NCBI GenBank assembly: GCA_039023545.1
Contig: JBCHKQ010000003.1
Coordinates: 62,001-126,000 of the forward strand
Direction: 5' to 3'
DNA: 64,000 nt
Source of the DNA: Spirochaetia bacterium 38H-sp
GTDB taxonomy: Bacteria > Spirochaetota > Spirochaetia > Winmispirales > Winmispiraceae
The position numbers were made by a program, and so were the translations under genes. The notes under the pieces were generated by a model. That model did no database searches. It worked only from the letters and a program-made list of their open reading frames with translations, and was not told the origin of the DNA. This document shows positions 8,271-17,003 of the stretch, piece after piece (within the stretch, counting starts at the first letter, position 1; the number at the start of each line of letters is the position of its first letter).

Positions 8271-10343
8271 TTGAAGCTCGGGATAAGGAGTAAGCTCCAT
8301 AGAATCCTTTCTTTTCCCGATGAGCTTGAGAATTCTTCCCAGATAGAATGCTGCTGCTTTGTCATCAGGATTTCTTGCAAGAAGAAGAGAAAAACCATCT
8401 TCTGCTTTGTCAAGTTCACCTGAGAAATAATAGTAAAGAGCTCTCTCAAACTCTGAGATAAGAGAAAGTTTTGCGCTGTCTTCTTCTGTTATAATCTCAA
8501 AAAGCGATATGACCTTGTTGTCTTTTTTATACCTTCCTACAAATCGCACATTGTTCTTCTCAAGTCTTGCAACTGCTGGGAAAAGGTTTTGACTTATAAG
8601 AGCGCATGAGCCAAGGACAGGAGCTATTTCCTCTACTATCATGGCATCGGGGAATACCCGTCCAACACCTGTTACTTCCATATGGGTGTTGTCTCCCACT
8701 ATAGTAAAGGTTGCCTCACCTGCAGCTCCGCCTATTATAAGATGGGCGGATTGATATCCTGCTCTTTTTCTACCCTGATTATATTCTTTTATTGTGTAAT
8801 ACAATTCTTCTGCACATAGGATTGCATCTTCGTGGTTATCCGGGAAAAGAATCAGCATTCTCTCGCCAGAAAAACCTCTTATAAGCCCCCTGTGTCTGTG
8901 TACAACGGGTATCAAATGCCGTATATATGAGTTGAGAAAAGACTGCATATCCTCGGGCTCTATTTCTTCTGACGCTCCTACAATAGGAATAAGGCTTACA
9001 CTCAATACAGCTATGTCTTTTTTTTCGTATTCGTTTCCCTCTAGCTCTTCCGGCTTCTCTACGCCAAGGAGTTTTAATAGCTCAAAGGGAACAAATGCCC
9101 TGTAAACCCTGGCAAGGTTTTCTGTTCTTTCTGCATTCTCTTTTATACTGATATACATTGAGGAGTATCTTCTTGCCTGTATAAGTGCCTGGAAAAGAAG
9201 GAATATGGCAAGCGTGTATTGAGATATAAAACCCGTACCTATTCCAAGACCATTGAATAGGCTGTCATTGATGACTCCCAAGGCAAGTATCGCAAAGGCT
9301 ACAGTAAAAAGCAGGCTTGATTCTCTTTTGTTTTTGAGTGCTCTGCCTAGCCATATGAGCAGTATTAGTGCTGTAAATGCCAGATATACAAGATATATAA
9401 AATGATAATAAGCAAGTGATTTTACAGGCAAAACAATTGTCAGAAGTATTGAGAGGGTATTTACTCCGTATGTTAACTTTGAAAAAGTGCGGTATTCTTC
9501 TGATGGGAATAAAAAGTGGAAGAATACGACAATGCTTCCGGCTGCAAGGTATACTGCTGCTATTTCTATCTTTATAAGTATAGCTATGCTGACATAGGGC
9601 AGGAGCATATGTAATACTCTGCTTTCTGTAAGTCCAGCTCTTAATCCTATGGCAAATGAGAACAAGGCAAAGAATAGAAAACCATAGTCTCTAGCTTCTT
9701 TTCTTGCAGAAAAAAGAATGAGATGATAAAGTGCTATGACCATTATTGAGGCCATTACCAATGTGTCCAGAACGAGGTTGATTATATGCTTTCTGGATAT
9801 GGTAGAAAGATATCCTATGTGTGGAAGAGTTCTTATCCCTCCAGAGAAATCCGTCTTATTGGCTATCTGTACTATAAGATAGAATTCTTTTGCAGGAGGA
9901 TAGAAGCCTCCCATTGTTGTTTGCATGCTTTCTCTCAGCATGGTGAGATTATTGGATATATGTCCTATTTCTAATATTGTGTGGCCTCCTGCTATTATAC
10001 GGACAGCTGATGATGCGTTTTTTATACGTATTGCAAGTGGCTTCGATACGGGGAAGGTTTGCAGTTTTATCTTGAATACATAGCTTGCAACGCCTTGTGC
10101 TGGGAAGGGGTTGCCTGTATCCGGGTTGGTGTAGTGTACCCACATGTCCGGTTTTATTCCTGAGAGGGTGGGGGTGACTCCATCTGTTGACTCAAGCAGT
10201 TTTCCCCAATAGAAGTCGCATACAGGATAAAGGTCTGTGCCTTTTATCAATTCTTGTGGGGATATGTATATGTCTTGTGCATGTATGGGTATTAATAATA
10301 TGAGCCATAGGATATAGGCAAGAAGGCTTTTTTTATGATTCAT
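8268..10343 (-). CDS. 7TM-DISM-type membrane sensor with degenerate class III cyclase domain and C-terminal TPR
   Basis: A 691-residue protein. A signal sequence ends near IPIHAQD. An extracellular jelly-roll-like domain (about 25-185) precedes seven membrane helices (about 190-400), then a coiled linker and a class III nucleotidyl cyclase fold (about 440-620; LNSYIRHLIPVVHRHRGLIRG). The two catalytic aspartates appear lost: the usual F-x-D-I-x-G-F-T strand reads AVLSVSLIPIVG, and the usual GD before the second metal site reads GE (FSGERMLILF). A TPR-like tail ends the protein (LDKAEDGFSLLLARNPDDKAAAFYLGRI, in parts). It is probably a signalling protein with an inactive or altered cyclase. 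The ATG at 10343 is preferred because it gives a clean signal peptide; a TTG at 10364 is the alternative. Monocistronic. Confidence 0.78.
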   Translation of the reverse strand: MNHKKSLLAYILWLILLIPIHAQDIYISPQELIKGTDLYPVCDFYWGKLLESTDGVTPTLSGIKPDMWVHYTNPDTGNPFPAQGVASYVFKIKLQTFPVSKPLAIRIKNASSAVRIIAGGHTILEIGHISNNLTMLRESMQTTMGGFYPPAKEFYLIVQIANKTDFSGGIRTLPHIGYLSTISRKHIINLVLDTLVMASIMVIALYHLILFSARKEARDYGFLFFALFSFAIGLRAGLTESRVLHMLLPYVSIAILIKIEIAAVYLAAGSIVVFFHFLFPSEEYRTFSKLTYGVNTLSILLTIVLPVKSLAYYHFIYLVYLAFTALILLIWLGRALKNKRESSLLFTVAFAILALGVINDSLFNGLGIGTGFISQYTLAIFLLFQALIQARRYSSMYISIKENAERTENLARVYRAFVPFELLKLLGVEKPEELEGNEYEKKDIAVLSVSLIPIVGASEEIEPEDMQSFLNSYIRHLIPVVHRHRGLIRGFSGERMLILFPDNHEDAILCAEELYYTIKEYNQGRKRAGYQSAHLIIGGAAGEATFTIVGDNTHMEVTGVGRVFPDAMIVEEIAPVLGSCALISQNLFPAVARLEKNNVRFVGRYKKDNKVISLFEIITEEDSAKLSLISEFERALYYYFSGELDKAEDGFSLLLARNPDDKAAAFYLGRILKLIGKRKDSMELTPYPELQ

Positions 10344-10494
10344 TCTTTTATCATTATTCTCCAAAATCTCTAATTTCGCAATAAAAAATTGATTAAAATT
10401 TTTTTCTGATACTTGGCTGTTTCTCTATGTTTAACAGAAATAAAGGTTATTGTGCTTTTGTTTTTTGTGTGTTTTTTTAGCTTTAGTTTTTTTC

Positions 10495-10540
10495 CGCCGA
10501 TAGGCAGCAGAGCCTGTATGGCAGGCTCTGCGTTCGGTAT
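10495..10540 (+). repeat. Solo variable-stem palindromic element
   Basis: GCCGATAGGCAG, the inner stem AGAGCCTG/CAGGCTCT, then CGTTCGGTAT. It lies between divergently transcribed genes, so it cannot be a terminator for either. Confidence 0.85.
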
Positions 10541-10668
10541 ATTAAAATTCTGTTTTTTGCTTGAATTGCATAGTGTTTTTTATAATATTGTTAATATTGT
10601 TGTGCTTTGCTGTTTGTGTCTGTTTTTTTGTTGCGGGATATGTGTTTATTGGTTGTGCTTTAATTTAG

Positions 10669-10697
10669 TTGTTAAAACGGTTTTAATATGTTACACT
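10669..10697 (+). promoter_or_regulatory. ppdK promoter
   Basis: TTGTTA (10669-10674), a 17-bp spacer and TACACT (10692-10697). The start is expected near 10704, leaving a leader of about 30 nt with AGGGGG before the ATG. Confidence 0.6.
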
Positions 10698-10734
10698 GTT
10701 TGTCCAAATTAATTATTATTTTTTAGGGGGAAAA

Positions 10735-13401
10735 ATGAGTAATAAATATGTTTATTTTTTTGGCAATGGTATGGCCGAGGGAGCTGCTTCTATGCGAGAA
10801 CTCCTTGGTGGTAAGGGTGCCAATCTTGCAGAGATGACTTCGCTTGGTATTCCTGTGCCAGCGGGGTTTACTATTTCTACAGAGGTTTGCCAGCTCTATT
10901 ATGAGAATGGTAGGTCTTATACAGATGAGATTGTAAAACAGGTAGAGGAAAATCTGATAAGGCTTGAGAAGGCTATGGGGCATGAGCTTGGTAATCCTGA
11001 TAATCCGCTTTTTGTTTCTGTGCGCTCGGGTGCAGCAATCTCCATGCCTGGGATGATGGAGACTATTCTCAATCTTGGAATGAATGATGAGACTGTTGTG
11101 GGTTTTGCTTCCCAGACTTCTAATGAGCGGCTTGCTTGGGATTCTTATAGAAGGTTTATCCAGATGTACGGCAGTGTTGCTAAGGATATCCCTCATCATG
11201 ATTTTGAGGAAATTTTGGCTGCTCTTAAGAAGGAGAAGGGTGTTGAGCTTGATACTGAGCTTGATGCTGAGGATCTCAAGGAGCTTGTGTCAAGGTATAA
11301 GGAGCTTTATAAGAGGGTCAAGGGCGAGGATTTCCCTCAGGATACAAAGGTACAGTTATGGGGTGCTATAGATGCTGTTTTTAACTCCTGGGAGAACGAA
11401 AGGGCTATCAAGTACAGGCAGATTAATAATATTAAGGGGCTCAAGGGTACTGCGGTCAATGTACAGGCTATGGTTTTTGGTAATTTTGGCGAGGATTCTG
11501 GTACTGGGGTTTGTTTTTCCCGTGATCCTTCTACGGGTGAGAATGTTTTTTATGGTGAGTTTCTTATGAATGCTCAGGGTGAGGATGTTGTTGCAGGTAT
11601 CAGGACTCCTGAGAAACTTTCTACCCTTGCAGAGAAAAATCCTGAGATTTATAGGCAGCTTGAAGATGTAAAGAATAGGCTTGAGAAGCATTATAAGGAT
11701 ATGCAGGATATGGAGTTTACCATAGAGCATGGTAAGCTTTATATACTGCAGACAAGAAATGGTAAGAGAACAGGCCGTGCTGCTGTAAAGATTGCTCTGG
11801 ATATGCATAAAGAAGGTCTTATCAGCAGGGAAGAGGCTGTCATGAGAGTTACTCCTGCCCAGATAGATCAGCTTCTTCATCCTATGATTGCAGCTTCTGA
11901 TAGAAAGTCCAATAAGGCTATTGCTAAGGGGCTCAATGCTTCTCCCGGAGCTGCATGCGGTAAGATTGTCTTTACTGCATCTGAGGCTGAGAAAGAGGCT
12001 GAGAAAGGAGAGAAGGTTATACTGGTAAGAAAAGAAACTTCTCCCGAGGATATAGGGGGTATGCATGCTGCTCAGGGAATTCTTACTTCTACAGGTGGTA
12101 TGACAAGCCATGCTGCTGTTGTTGCAAGGGGTATGGGGAAGCCAAGTGTTGTTGGTTGTAAGGATGTTGTTATTGATGGTGATTCCTGTCTCATATCTGG
12201 TCAAAGCTTTAATAAGGGTGATTGGGTTACAATAGACGGTGGTACGGGTGAAGTATTTGCTGGTAGATTGAATCTTGTCCCGCCTGCTATCACAGACGAG
12301 CTTAAGGAGTTTCTCTCTTGGGTTGATGAAATCAGGCTTTCTGCGAAAAGAAAGAATTGCCCGGAGAAGGGTTTTAAGGTCAGAACCAACGCTGATACGC
12401 CGGAGGATGCTCGTAAGGCCAGGGATTTTGGTGCGGAGGGTATAGGCTTGTGTAGAACAGAGCATATGTTCTTTGAGAAGGGCAAAATAGAAGCGTTTCG
12501 CGAGATGATTATTGCAGACTCGGAGATTTCAAGAAAAAAGGCGCTTGAAAAGATTCTTCCTCTTCAGAAAAAGGATTTTACTGGTATTTTTAAGGAAATG
12601 GCAGGGTTGCCGGTTACCATAAGGCTTCTAGATCCTCCTCTCCATGAGTTTGTCCATATGTCTCATTCGGAACTCGAGGAACTTTCCATGACTTCCGGTA
12701 TTCCTCAGGATGTGATAAGGCAGAGGATAGATGCTCTCAAGGAGCAGAATCCCATGCTGGGTCACAGGGGCTGCCGTCTGGGTATAACCTATCCAGAGAT
12801 TTATGAGATGCAGGCAGAGGCAATCCTGAGTGCAGCATGTGAGGTTGCTGTATCAGGTGAGTCTGTAATACCTGAGATTATGATTCCGCTTGTGGGTTCT
12901 GTAAAAGAGCTTGTATACCTTAAAGAGCGGATAGTTGCTGTTGCAGACAGGGTTATTGCATCTTATGGTGCGACTGTTACGTATAAAGTGGGTACAATGA
13001 TTGAGGTGCCGCGTGCTGCTCTTGTTGCGGATAAGATTGCAGAGCATGCTGAGTTTTTCTCCTTCGGCACCAATGATCTTACTCAGATGACTTTTGGTTT
13101 TTCTCGCGATGATGTGGGGTCTTTTTTGCCGGACTATCTTAAGCTTGACATGTTTGAGGTTGATCCCTTTGCTTCTCTTGATACGGAGGGTGTGGGGCAG
13201 CTTGTTGCTCTCGCTGCTCAGAGAGGAAGAAACACACGTCCTGATATCAAGCTTGGTATATGCGGAGAGCATGGTGGGGATCCTTCATCTATAGAATTTT
13301 GCTATAAGACAGGGCTCAACTATGTTTCTTGTTCTCCTTATAGAGTGCCTATTGCAAGGCTTGCTGCAGCACAGGCTGTTATAAAAAACAAGGATGTCTG
13401 A
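10735..13401 (+). CDS. ppdK: Pyruvate, phosphate dikinase
   Basis: An 888-residue enzyme that interconverts pyruvate, ATP and phosphate with PEP, AMP and PPi. In anaerobes it commonly runs as a PPi-saving pyruvate-forming step. The N-terminal ATP-grasp domain begins with LGGKGANLAEMTSLGIPVPAGF. The swivelling phosphohistidine domain carries GGMTSHAAVVARGMGKPSVV (about 450-470). The C-terminal TIM barrel has RTEHMFF and the PEP-binding end GICGEHGGDP. Length is normal for the bacterial enzyme. Its stop overlaps the next gene by 8 nt. Own promoter and strong Shine-Dalgarno site. Confidence 0.95.
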   Translation: MSNKYVYFFGNGMAEGAASMRELLGGKGANLAEMTSLGIPVPAGFTISTEVCQLYYENGRSYTDEIVKQVEENLIRLEKAMGHELGNPDNPLFVSVRSGAAISMPGMMETILNLGMNDETVVGFASQTSNERLAWDSYRRFIQMYGSVAKDIPHHDFEEILAALKKEKGVELDTELDAEDLKELVSRYKELYKRVKGEDFPQDTKVQLWGAIDAVFNSWENERAIKYRQINNIKGLKGTAVNVQAMVFGNFGEDSGTGVCFSRDPSTGENVFYGEFLMNAQGEDVVAGIRTPEKLSTLAEKNPEIYRQLEDVKNRLEKHYKDMQDMEFTIEHGKLYILQTRNGKRTGRAAVKIALDMHKEGLISREEAVMRVTPAQIDQLLHPMIAASDRKSNKAIAKGLNASPGAACGKIVFTASEAEKEAEKGEKVILVRKETSPEDIGGMHAAQGILTSTGGMTSHAAVVARGMGKPSVVGCKDVVIDGDSCLISGQSFNKGDWVTIDGGTGEVFAGRLNLVPPAITDELKEFLSWVDEIRLSAKRKNCPEKGFKVRTNADTPEDARKARDFGAEGIGLCRTEHMFFEKGKIEAFREMIIADSEISRKKALEKILPLQKKDFTGIFKEMAGLPVTIRLLDPPLHEFVHMSHSELEELSMTSGIPQDVIRQRIDALKEQNPMLGHRGCRLGITYPEIYEMQAEAILSAACEVAVSGESVIPEIMIPLVGSVKELVYLKERIVAVADRVIASYGATVTYKVGTMIEVPRAALVADKIAEHAEFFSFGTNDLTQMTFGFSRDDVGSFLPDYLKLDMFEVDPFASLDTEGVGQLVALAAQRGRNTRPDIKLGICGEHGGDPSSIEFCYKTGLNYVSCSPYRVPIARLAAAQAVIKNKDV

Positions 13402-14170
13402 TAAAAAACAGGATGGTTGTTACAAGGAGGAGCGGGTATTTGCTCCTCCTCTTTTGCATGAGGTTTATGATCTTCTCTTTTCTGTCTACGGGCCACAAGG
13501 CTGGTGGCCTCTTGTATCAAAAGCCGGCAGGGATGGTTTTGACTGCAATGGTTATCATCCGGGGATTGTTTATGTACCGGATTTTTATGAAGCCTTTGAA
13601 ATTGCGGCAGGGGCTGTACTGGTGCAGAATACTGCTTGGAGCAATGCTTCTATTGCAGTAAAGGCGCTGTATGATGCAAGTCTGCTTTCTCCTGTAAGGC
13701 TTGCGGATACGGATACGGAGAGTCTTTTTCCTATTGTGCGTTCTAGCGGTTATTTTAGGCAGAAGTCTATCCGACTAAAGGCGCTAGCATCTTTTTTTGC
13801 AGGTTTATCGAGTCCTCCTACCAGAGCAGAGCTTATGGATATAAAGGGGATAGGTAAAGAAACTGCGGATTCTATTCTTCTCTATGGTTTTGATAAGCCT
13901 TTTTTTGTTGTGGATGCATATACCAGAAGGATTTTTTACAGGCTGGGATATCTTTCAGATGAAAAGGCTTCCTACGACTTTGTTGCTTCTGTGTTCACAG
14001 AGGTCCTTGACAAGGATACCGAGCTGTACAGAGAGTATCATGCCCTTATTGTGGAGCATGCCAAGCGATATTGCAGAAAAAAGCCATGCTGCCATGGTTG
14101 TCCTCTTGCGAACAGGTGTGCATATTACAAAGATAGAACGTCAGAGAGTTCTGCTGCAGATAGATTATAA
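13394..14170 (+). CDS. Endonuclease III-like base-excision DNA glycosylase (HhH-GPD, FeS)
   Basis: A 258-residue HhH-GPD protein. The helix-hairpin-helix reads MDIKGIGKETADSILLYG, with the catalytic-type lysine at KE and the aspartate in FVVDAYTRR, so lyase activity is possible. A C-terminal FeS loop (CRKKPCCHGCPLANRC) has the Nth/MutY pattern, with one residue fewer in the first interval. The N-terminus is longer than in Nth and contains QGWWPL, recalling the EndoIII-related 3-methyladenine glycosylase (MagIII) branch; the substrate is therefore uncertain. The ATG lies inside the end of ppdK (8-nt overlap), so translation is coupled. Its 3' end overlaps the 3' end of lipB on the other strand by 46 nt. 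Confidence 0.8.
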   Translation: MSDKKQDGCYKEERVFAPPLLHEVYDLLFSVYGPQGWWPLVSKAGRDGFDCNGYHPGIVYVPDFYEAFEIAAGAVLVQNTAWSNASIAVKALYDASLLSPVRLADTDTESLFPIVRSSGYFRQKSIRLKALASFFAGLSSPPTRAELMDIKGIGKETADSILLYGFDKPFFVVDAYTRRIFYRLGYLSDEKASYDFVASVFTEVLDKDTELYREYHALIVEHAKRYCRKKPCCHGCPLANRCAYYKDRTSESSAADRL

Positions 14171-14796
14171 GAGAAAAGCTCTGCAAAATGTCTTGCATAG
14201 ATAGTGGCTATTTCTTCCAGACTGTATGTTGTACCTGTTTCTTTTTCTATGCTTGTTACACCTCTATCTTTTATGCCGCAGGGGACAATCCAGTCAAAAC
14301 AGGATAGGTCTGTTGTAACATTGAGGGCAAGACCGTGCATTGTAACCCTGTCTCTTATTGCGATTCCCAGTGCCATTATCTTATCATTCCCTGTCCATAC
14401 ACCTGGATGTTTCTCATCACGTCCTGCTTTTATGCCCACTTCTGACAAAGCTCTTATTGCAGCTTCTTCTATGTCATGTACGAGTTTTTTTACAGAGAGG
14501 CCTTTTTGTATTTTTATTATAAAGTATATGACAAGTTGTCCTGGCCCATGATAGGTAACTTCTCCTCCACGTTCTGTCTTATAAACAGAAACGGATTTTG
14601 CTTTGAGCTCTTCTTGCGACAGCAGTATTAGCTCCGATTTGTTGCGTGTTCCCATAGTTATTACGTGGGGATGCTCTACTATGAGGATGGTATCTATTAT
14701 TTTATCTTCTTTTCTAAGTGTATGGAGCCTGTGCTGTATATCCCATGCTTCTTTGTAATCCATATAACCCAGTTGTATTATATTTGCCTTTTGCAT
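14125..14796 (-). CDS. lipB: Octanoyl-[acyl carrier protein]:protein transferase LipB
   Basis: A 223-residue LipB family protein that moves octanoate from ACP onto lipoyl domains. Seen: the acyl-binding motif RGGEVTYHGPGQLVIY, the conserved lysine in KIMALGI, and the catalytic cysteine in WIVPCGI. The second ATG (14796) is preferred because AAGG lies 8 nt ahead, while it is only 2 nt from the ATG at 14802. The gene is divergent from lysS and shares a very short promoter region with it. No lipoylated target or LipA is present in the window. Confidence 0.9.
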   Translation of the reverse strand: MQKANIIQLGYMDYKEAWDIQHRLHTLRKEDKIIDTILIVEHPHVITMGTRNKSELILLSQEELKAKSVSVYKTERGGEVTYHGPGQLVIYFIIKIQKGLSVKKLVHDIEEAAIRALSEVGIKAGRDEKHPGVWTGNDKIMALGIAIRDRVTMHGLALNVTTDLSCFDWIVPCGIKDRGVTSIEKETGTTYSLEEIATIYARHFAELFSYNLSAAELSDVLSL

Positions 14797-14801
14797 ATCC
14801 A

Positions 14802-14830
14802 TTGCCTTTTAACACATAAGTATATATAAT
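14802..14830 (+). promoter_or_regulatory. lysS promoter (leaderless)
   Basis: TTGCCT (14802-14807), a 17-bp spacer and TATAAT (14825-14830). The -10 box ends 8 nt before the ATG and there is no Shine-Dalgarno site, so the mRNA should begin within about 4 nt of the start codon. Confidence 0.7.
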
Positions 14831-14838
14831 TGCCAGCT

Positions 14839-16425
14839 ATGAGTATACCACAAAAACCAGTAAGTTCGCAGTGGGCGGATGTTGCCGCCTTTAGAATACT
14901 GCAGGAAAAGGGCGATAAAGAGCAATATGTTTGCGCATCCGGTATAACCCCCTCCGGAACCGTCCACATAGGAAATTTTAGAGAAATAATAAGTGTTGAT
15001 CTTGTAGTGAGGGCATTGAGAAACTTGGGTAAAAAAGTGCGGTTTATATATTCCTGGGACGAATATGATGTTTTTAGAAAAGTTCCCAAGAATATGCCTG
15101 ACCCGCAAAAACTTGAAAAGTATCTGAGATGGCCTATAACTCTGGTGCCAGATCCTTGGGGCAAGGAAGACTCGTATGCAAGAGCCCATGAGAAAGAGGT
15201 GGAAAAGCTCTTGCCTCTTGTGGGTATAGAGCCTGAGTTTATATACCAGGCAAAGGAATATAATTCCTGCCGGTATGCGGAGGGCATAAAAAAAGCTCTG
15301 GAAAAAAGAGAAGTCATAATGAAGATTCTCAATCAGTACAGAAAAGAGCCTCTCGCTTCTGACTGGCAGCCTGTAAGCATATTTTGTTCTTCCTGTAATA
15401 GGGACACAACCAGTGTATCCGACTGGGACGGAGAATATGGACTTTCCTACTCCTGTCAATCTTGCGGACACAGTGAGATAATGGATTTTAGAAAGCAGGG
15501 GAATGTAAAGCTTCTTTGGCGTATTGACTGGCCTATGCGTTGGAGAGAAGAACAGGTGGATTTTGAACCTGCTGGAAAGGACCATCACTCTGAGGGAGGC
15601 TCCTTTGATACTGCAAAGCAGATAGTAAAGGAAGTCTACGACTGGCAGCCTCCTGCTACGTTTCAGTATGACTTTATCAGTATCAAGGGTAGAGGAGGCA
15701 AGATATCCTCATCTTCTGGAGAGGTGATAAGCCTTGCTGATGTTCTAGAAGTATACCAGCCAGAAGTTGTGCGCTACATGTTTGCAGGTACAAGGCCTAA
15801 TACTGAGTTTGCAATATCCTTTGATTTGGATGTTATAAAAATTTACGAAGACTATGACAAATGTGAGCGCATATATTATGGTGCAGAAAAAATGGACGAG
15901 AAAAAAGCTCTTAGAGAAAAGAGGACATACGAGTATTCTCAGGTCCACTCTGTGCCGGATAAAATGCCTCTGCAAGTTCCATTTCGTCATCTTACCACGC
16001 TTATCCAGATACACAATGGCGATGCGGATGCACTTTGTGCAATGTTTCCAGAGGCGGATGCAGAAAGTCTTAAGCGGCTTAGGACAAGAGCTATATGTGC
16101 GTGGAACTGGGTGAGAAACTTTGCTCCGGAAGATTTCCGCTTTTCTCTTAGAGTCGATGACGACACGACAGAAGAATTGTCCGATACGGAGCTGAAAATT
16201 GTAAAGACATTGAGAGAAACACTAGAAGAAAACTGGGATAATTTTGACGAAAAGACTCTAGGAGAGACATTTTATGCAATTTGTCAGGAAAACGGCAAAG
16301 AAGCAAAAGAAGTGTTTCCTGTGATATATAAAATCCTTCTGGGAAAAGAGCGCGGACCTAGACTTGCAAGCTTTATCCTGACGGTAGGAAAGGAAAAGGT
16401 TCAAAAAATCCTAAAAAGATACTAG
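14839..16425 (+). CDS. lysS: Class I lysyl-tRNA synthetase
   Basis: A 528-residue class I LysRS, the archaeal type that spirochaetes use in place of the usual bacterial class II enzyme. The Rossmann-fold signatures are SGTVHIGNFRE (HIGH region) and GRGGKISSSSGEVI (KMSKS region). Zinc-type cysteines sit in the middle (FCSSCNRDT and YSCQSCGHS). The ATG at 14839 is used; an in-frame TTG nine bases earlier lies at or before the expected transcription start. It charges tRNA-Lys with lysine. It is transcribed alone from the leaderless promoter described above. Confidence 0.95.
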   Translation: MSIPQKPVSSQWADVAAFRILQEKGDKEQYVCASGITPSGTVHIGNFREIISVDLVVRALRNLGKKVRFIYSWDEYDVFRKVPKNMPDPQKLEKYLRWPITLVPDPWGKEDSYARAHEKEVEKLLPLVGIEPEFIYQAKEYNSCRYAEGIKKALEKREVIMKILNQYRKEPLASDWQPVSIFCSSCNRDTTSVSDWDGEYGLSYSCQSCGHSEIMDFRKQGNVKLLWRIDWPMRWREEQVDFEPAGKDHHSEGGSFDTAKQIVKEVYDWQPPATFQYDFISIKGRGGKISSSSGEVISLADVLEVYQPEVVRYMFAGTRPNTEFAISFDLDVIKIYEDYDKCERIYYGAEKMDEKKALREKRTYEYSQVHSVPDKMPLQVPFRHLTTLIQIHNGDADALCAMFPEADAESLKRLRTRAICAWNWVRNFAPEDFRFSLRVDDDTTEELSDTELKIVKTLRETLEENWDNFDEKTLGETFYAICQENGKEAKEVFPVIYKILLGKERGPRLASFILTVGKEKVQKILKRY

Positions 16426-16435
16426 TTTTTTTGCT

Positions 16436-16464
16436 TTGCAAAAAAGCAGGAGGCCATTTATAAT
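16436..16464 (+). promoter_or_regulatory. Promoter of the 107-residue orphan gene
   Basis: TTGCAA (16436-16441), a 17-bp spacer and TATAAT (16459-16464), immediately downstream of lysS. The start is expected near 16471. Confidence 0.65.
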
Positions 16465-16497
16465 TGTTATATAGATAGAGCACCCCAAGGAGTATAT

Positions 16498-16821
16498 ATG
16501 CGCCACACCACAACCTTGAGAATAGTACCTGATTATAATTTTCCTTTTTCAAAAATGGTAGTCTCTCCTCTGGACGGAGCCGACCTTAATCTCATAAGTG
16601 CCTGCTATACTCTCAAGCTCTTTGTAAATGTTTCGCTTGAGACCTTTAGTGCTGATGTTGGCAATGGTTTCCAGATACAGCTTTATCTTGAGCATCGATG
16701 CAAGCAGGGAACACTGGAGATGTCTCGTGCATTCTGGGAAAAGCTTGGCAAACCTAGGGAAGCAGCTATCCTTGTAGATGATGCAGGACAAAAAGCTCTT
16801 CTCCTTACAAGAAAAGGTTAA
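16498..16821 (+). CDS. Conserved-looking small protein of unknown function
   Basis: A 107-residue protein I do not recognise. It has no signal peptide, membrane helix or cysteine cluster. It looks like a compact alpha/beta domain: strands near LRIVPDYNF and FQIQLYLEHR, a helix near LEMSRAFWEKLG, and a C-terminal strand AAILVDDAGQKALLLTRKG. Support that it is real: its own near-consensus promoter, AAGGAG before the ATG, and normal codon use. It is monocistronic, followed by palindromic elements and the convergent adhE gene. Confidence 0.65.
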   Translation: MRHTTTLRIVPDYNFPFSKMVVSPLDGADLNLISACYTLKLFVNVSLETFSADVGNGFQIQLYLEHRCKQGTLEMSRAFWEKLGKPREAAILVDDAGQKALLLTRKG

Positions 16822-16830
16822 ATAAAACAG

Positions 16831-16991
16831 TCCGAACGCAGAAGGCACGCCTGAAAAATATCTCAAGGGCTAAGCGCCTTCTGCTGCCTGCGGCGCATAA
16901 AAAGCACAGCAGGGCAGTGTCTCCTTCCTATATCCTGTTGCCCTAAGGCAGCTTAAGGCGGCCAGTCTAGGCCGCCTTAAGCGTTCGGTAT
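16831..16991. repeat. Tail-to-tail pair of palindromic elements downstream of adhE
   Basis: The left copy (16831-16897) has CCGAACG, the inner stem GCAGAAGGC/GCCTTCTGC and CTGCCTGCGGC. The right copy (16937-16991) has AAGGCAG, a 12-bp inner stem CTTAAGGCGGCC/GGCCGCCTTAAG and CGTTCGGTAT. The left copy closely resembles the one at 19717. Confidence 0.85.
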
Positions 16992-17003
16992 AACCGGTCT
17001 TTT

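Larger units (their letters stand above)
10344..10734. other. Divergent intergenic region upstream of ppdK
   Basis: A T-rich stretch holding one plus-type palindromic element (10495-10540) and the ppdK promoter (10669-10697). I see no gene or structured RNA in the rest. Confidence 0.6.

Noticed and set aside
11356..12465. Long antisense open frames inside ppdK and other genes
   Set aside because: They are frame shadows of strongly recognised genes, without ribosome sites or protein family features.
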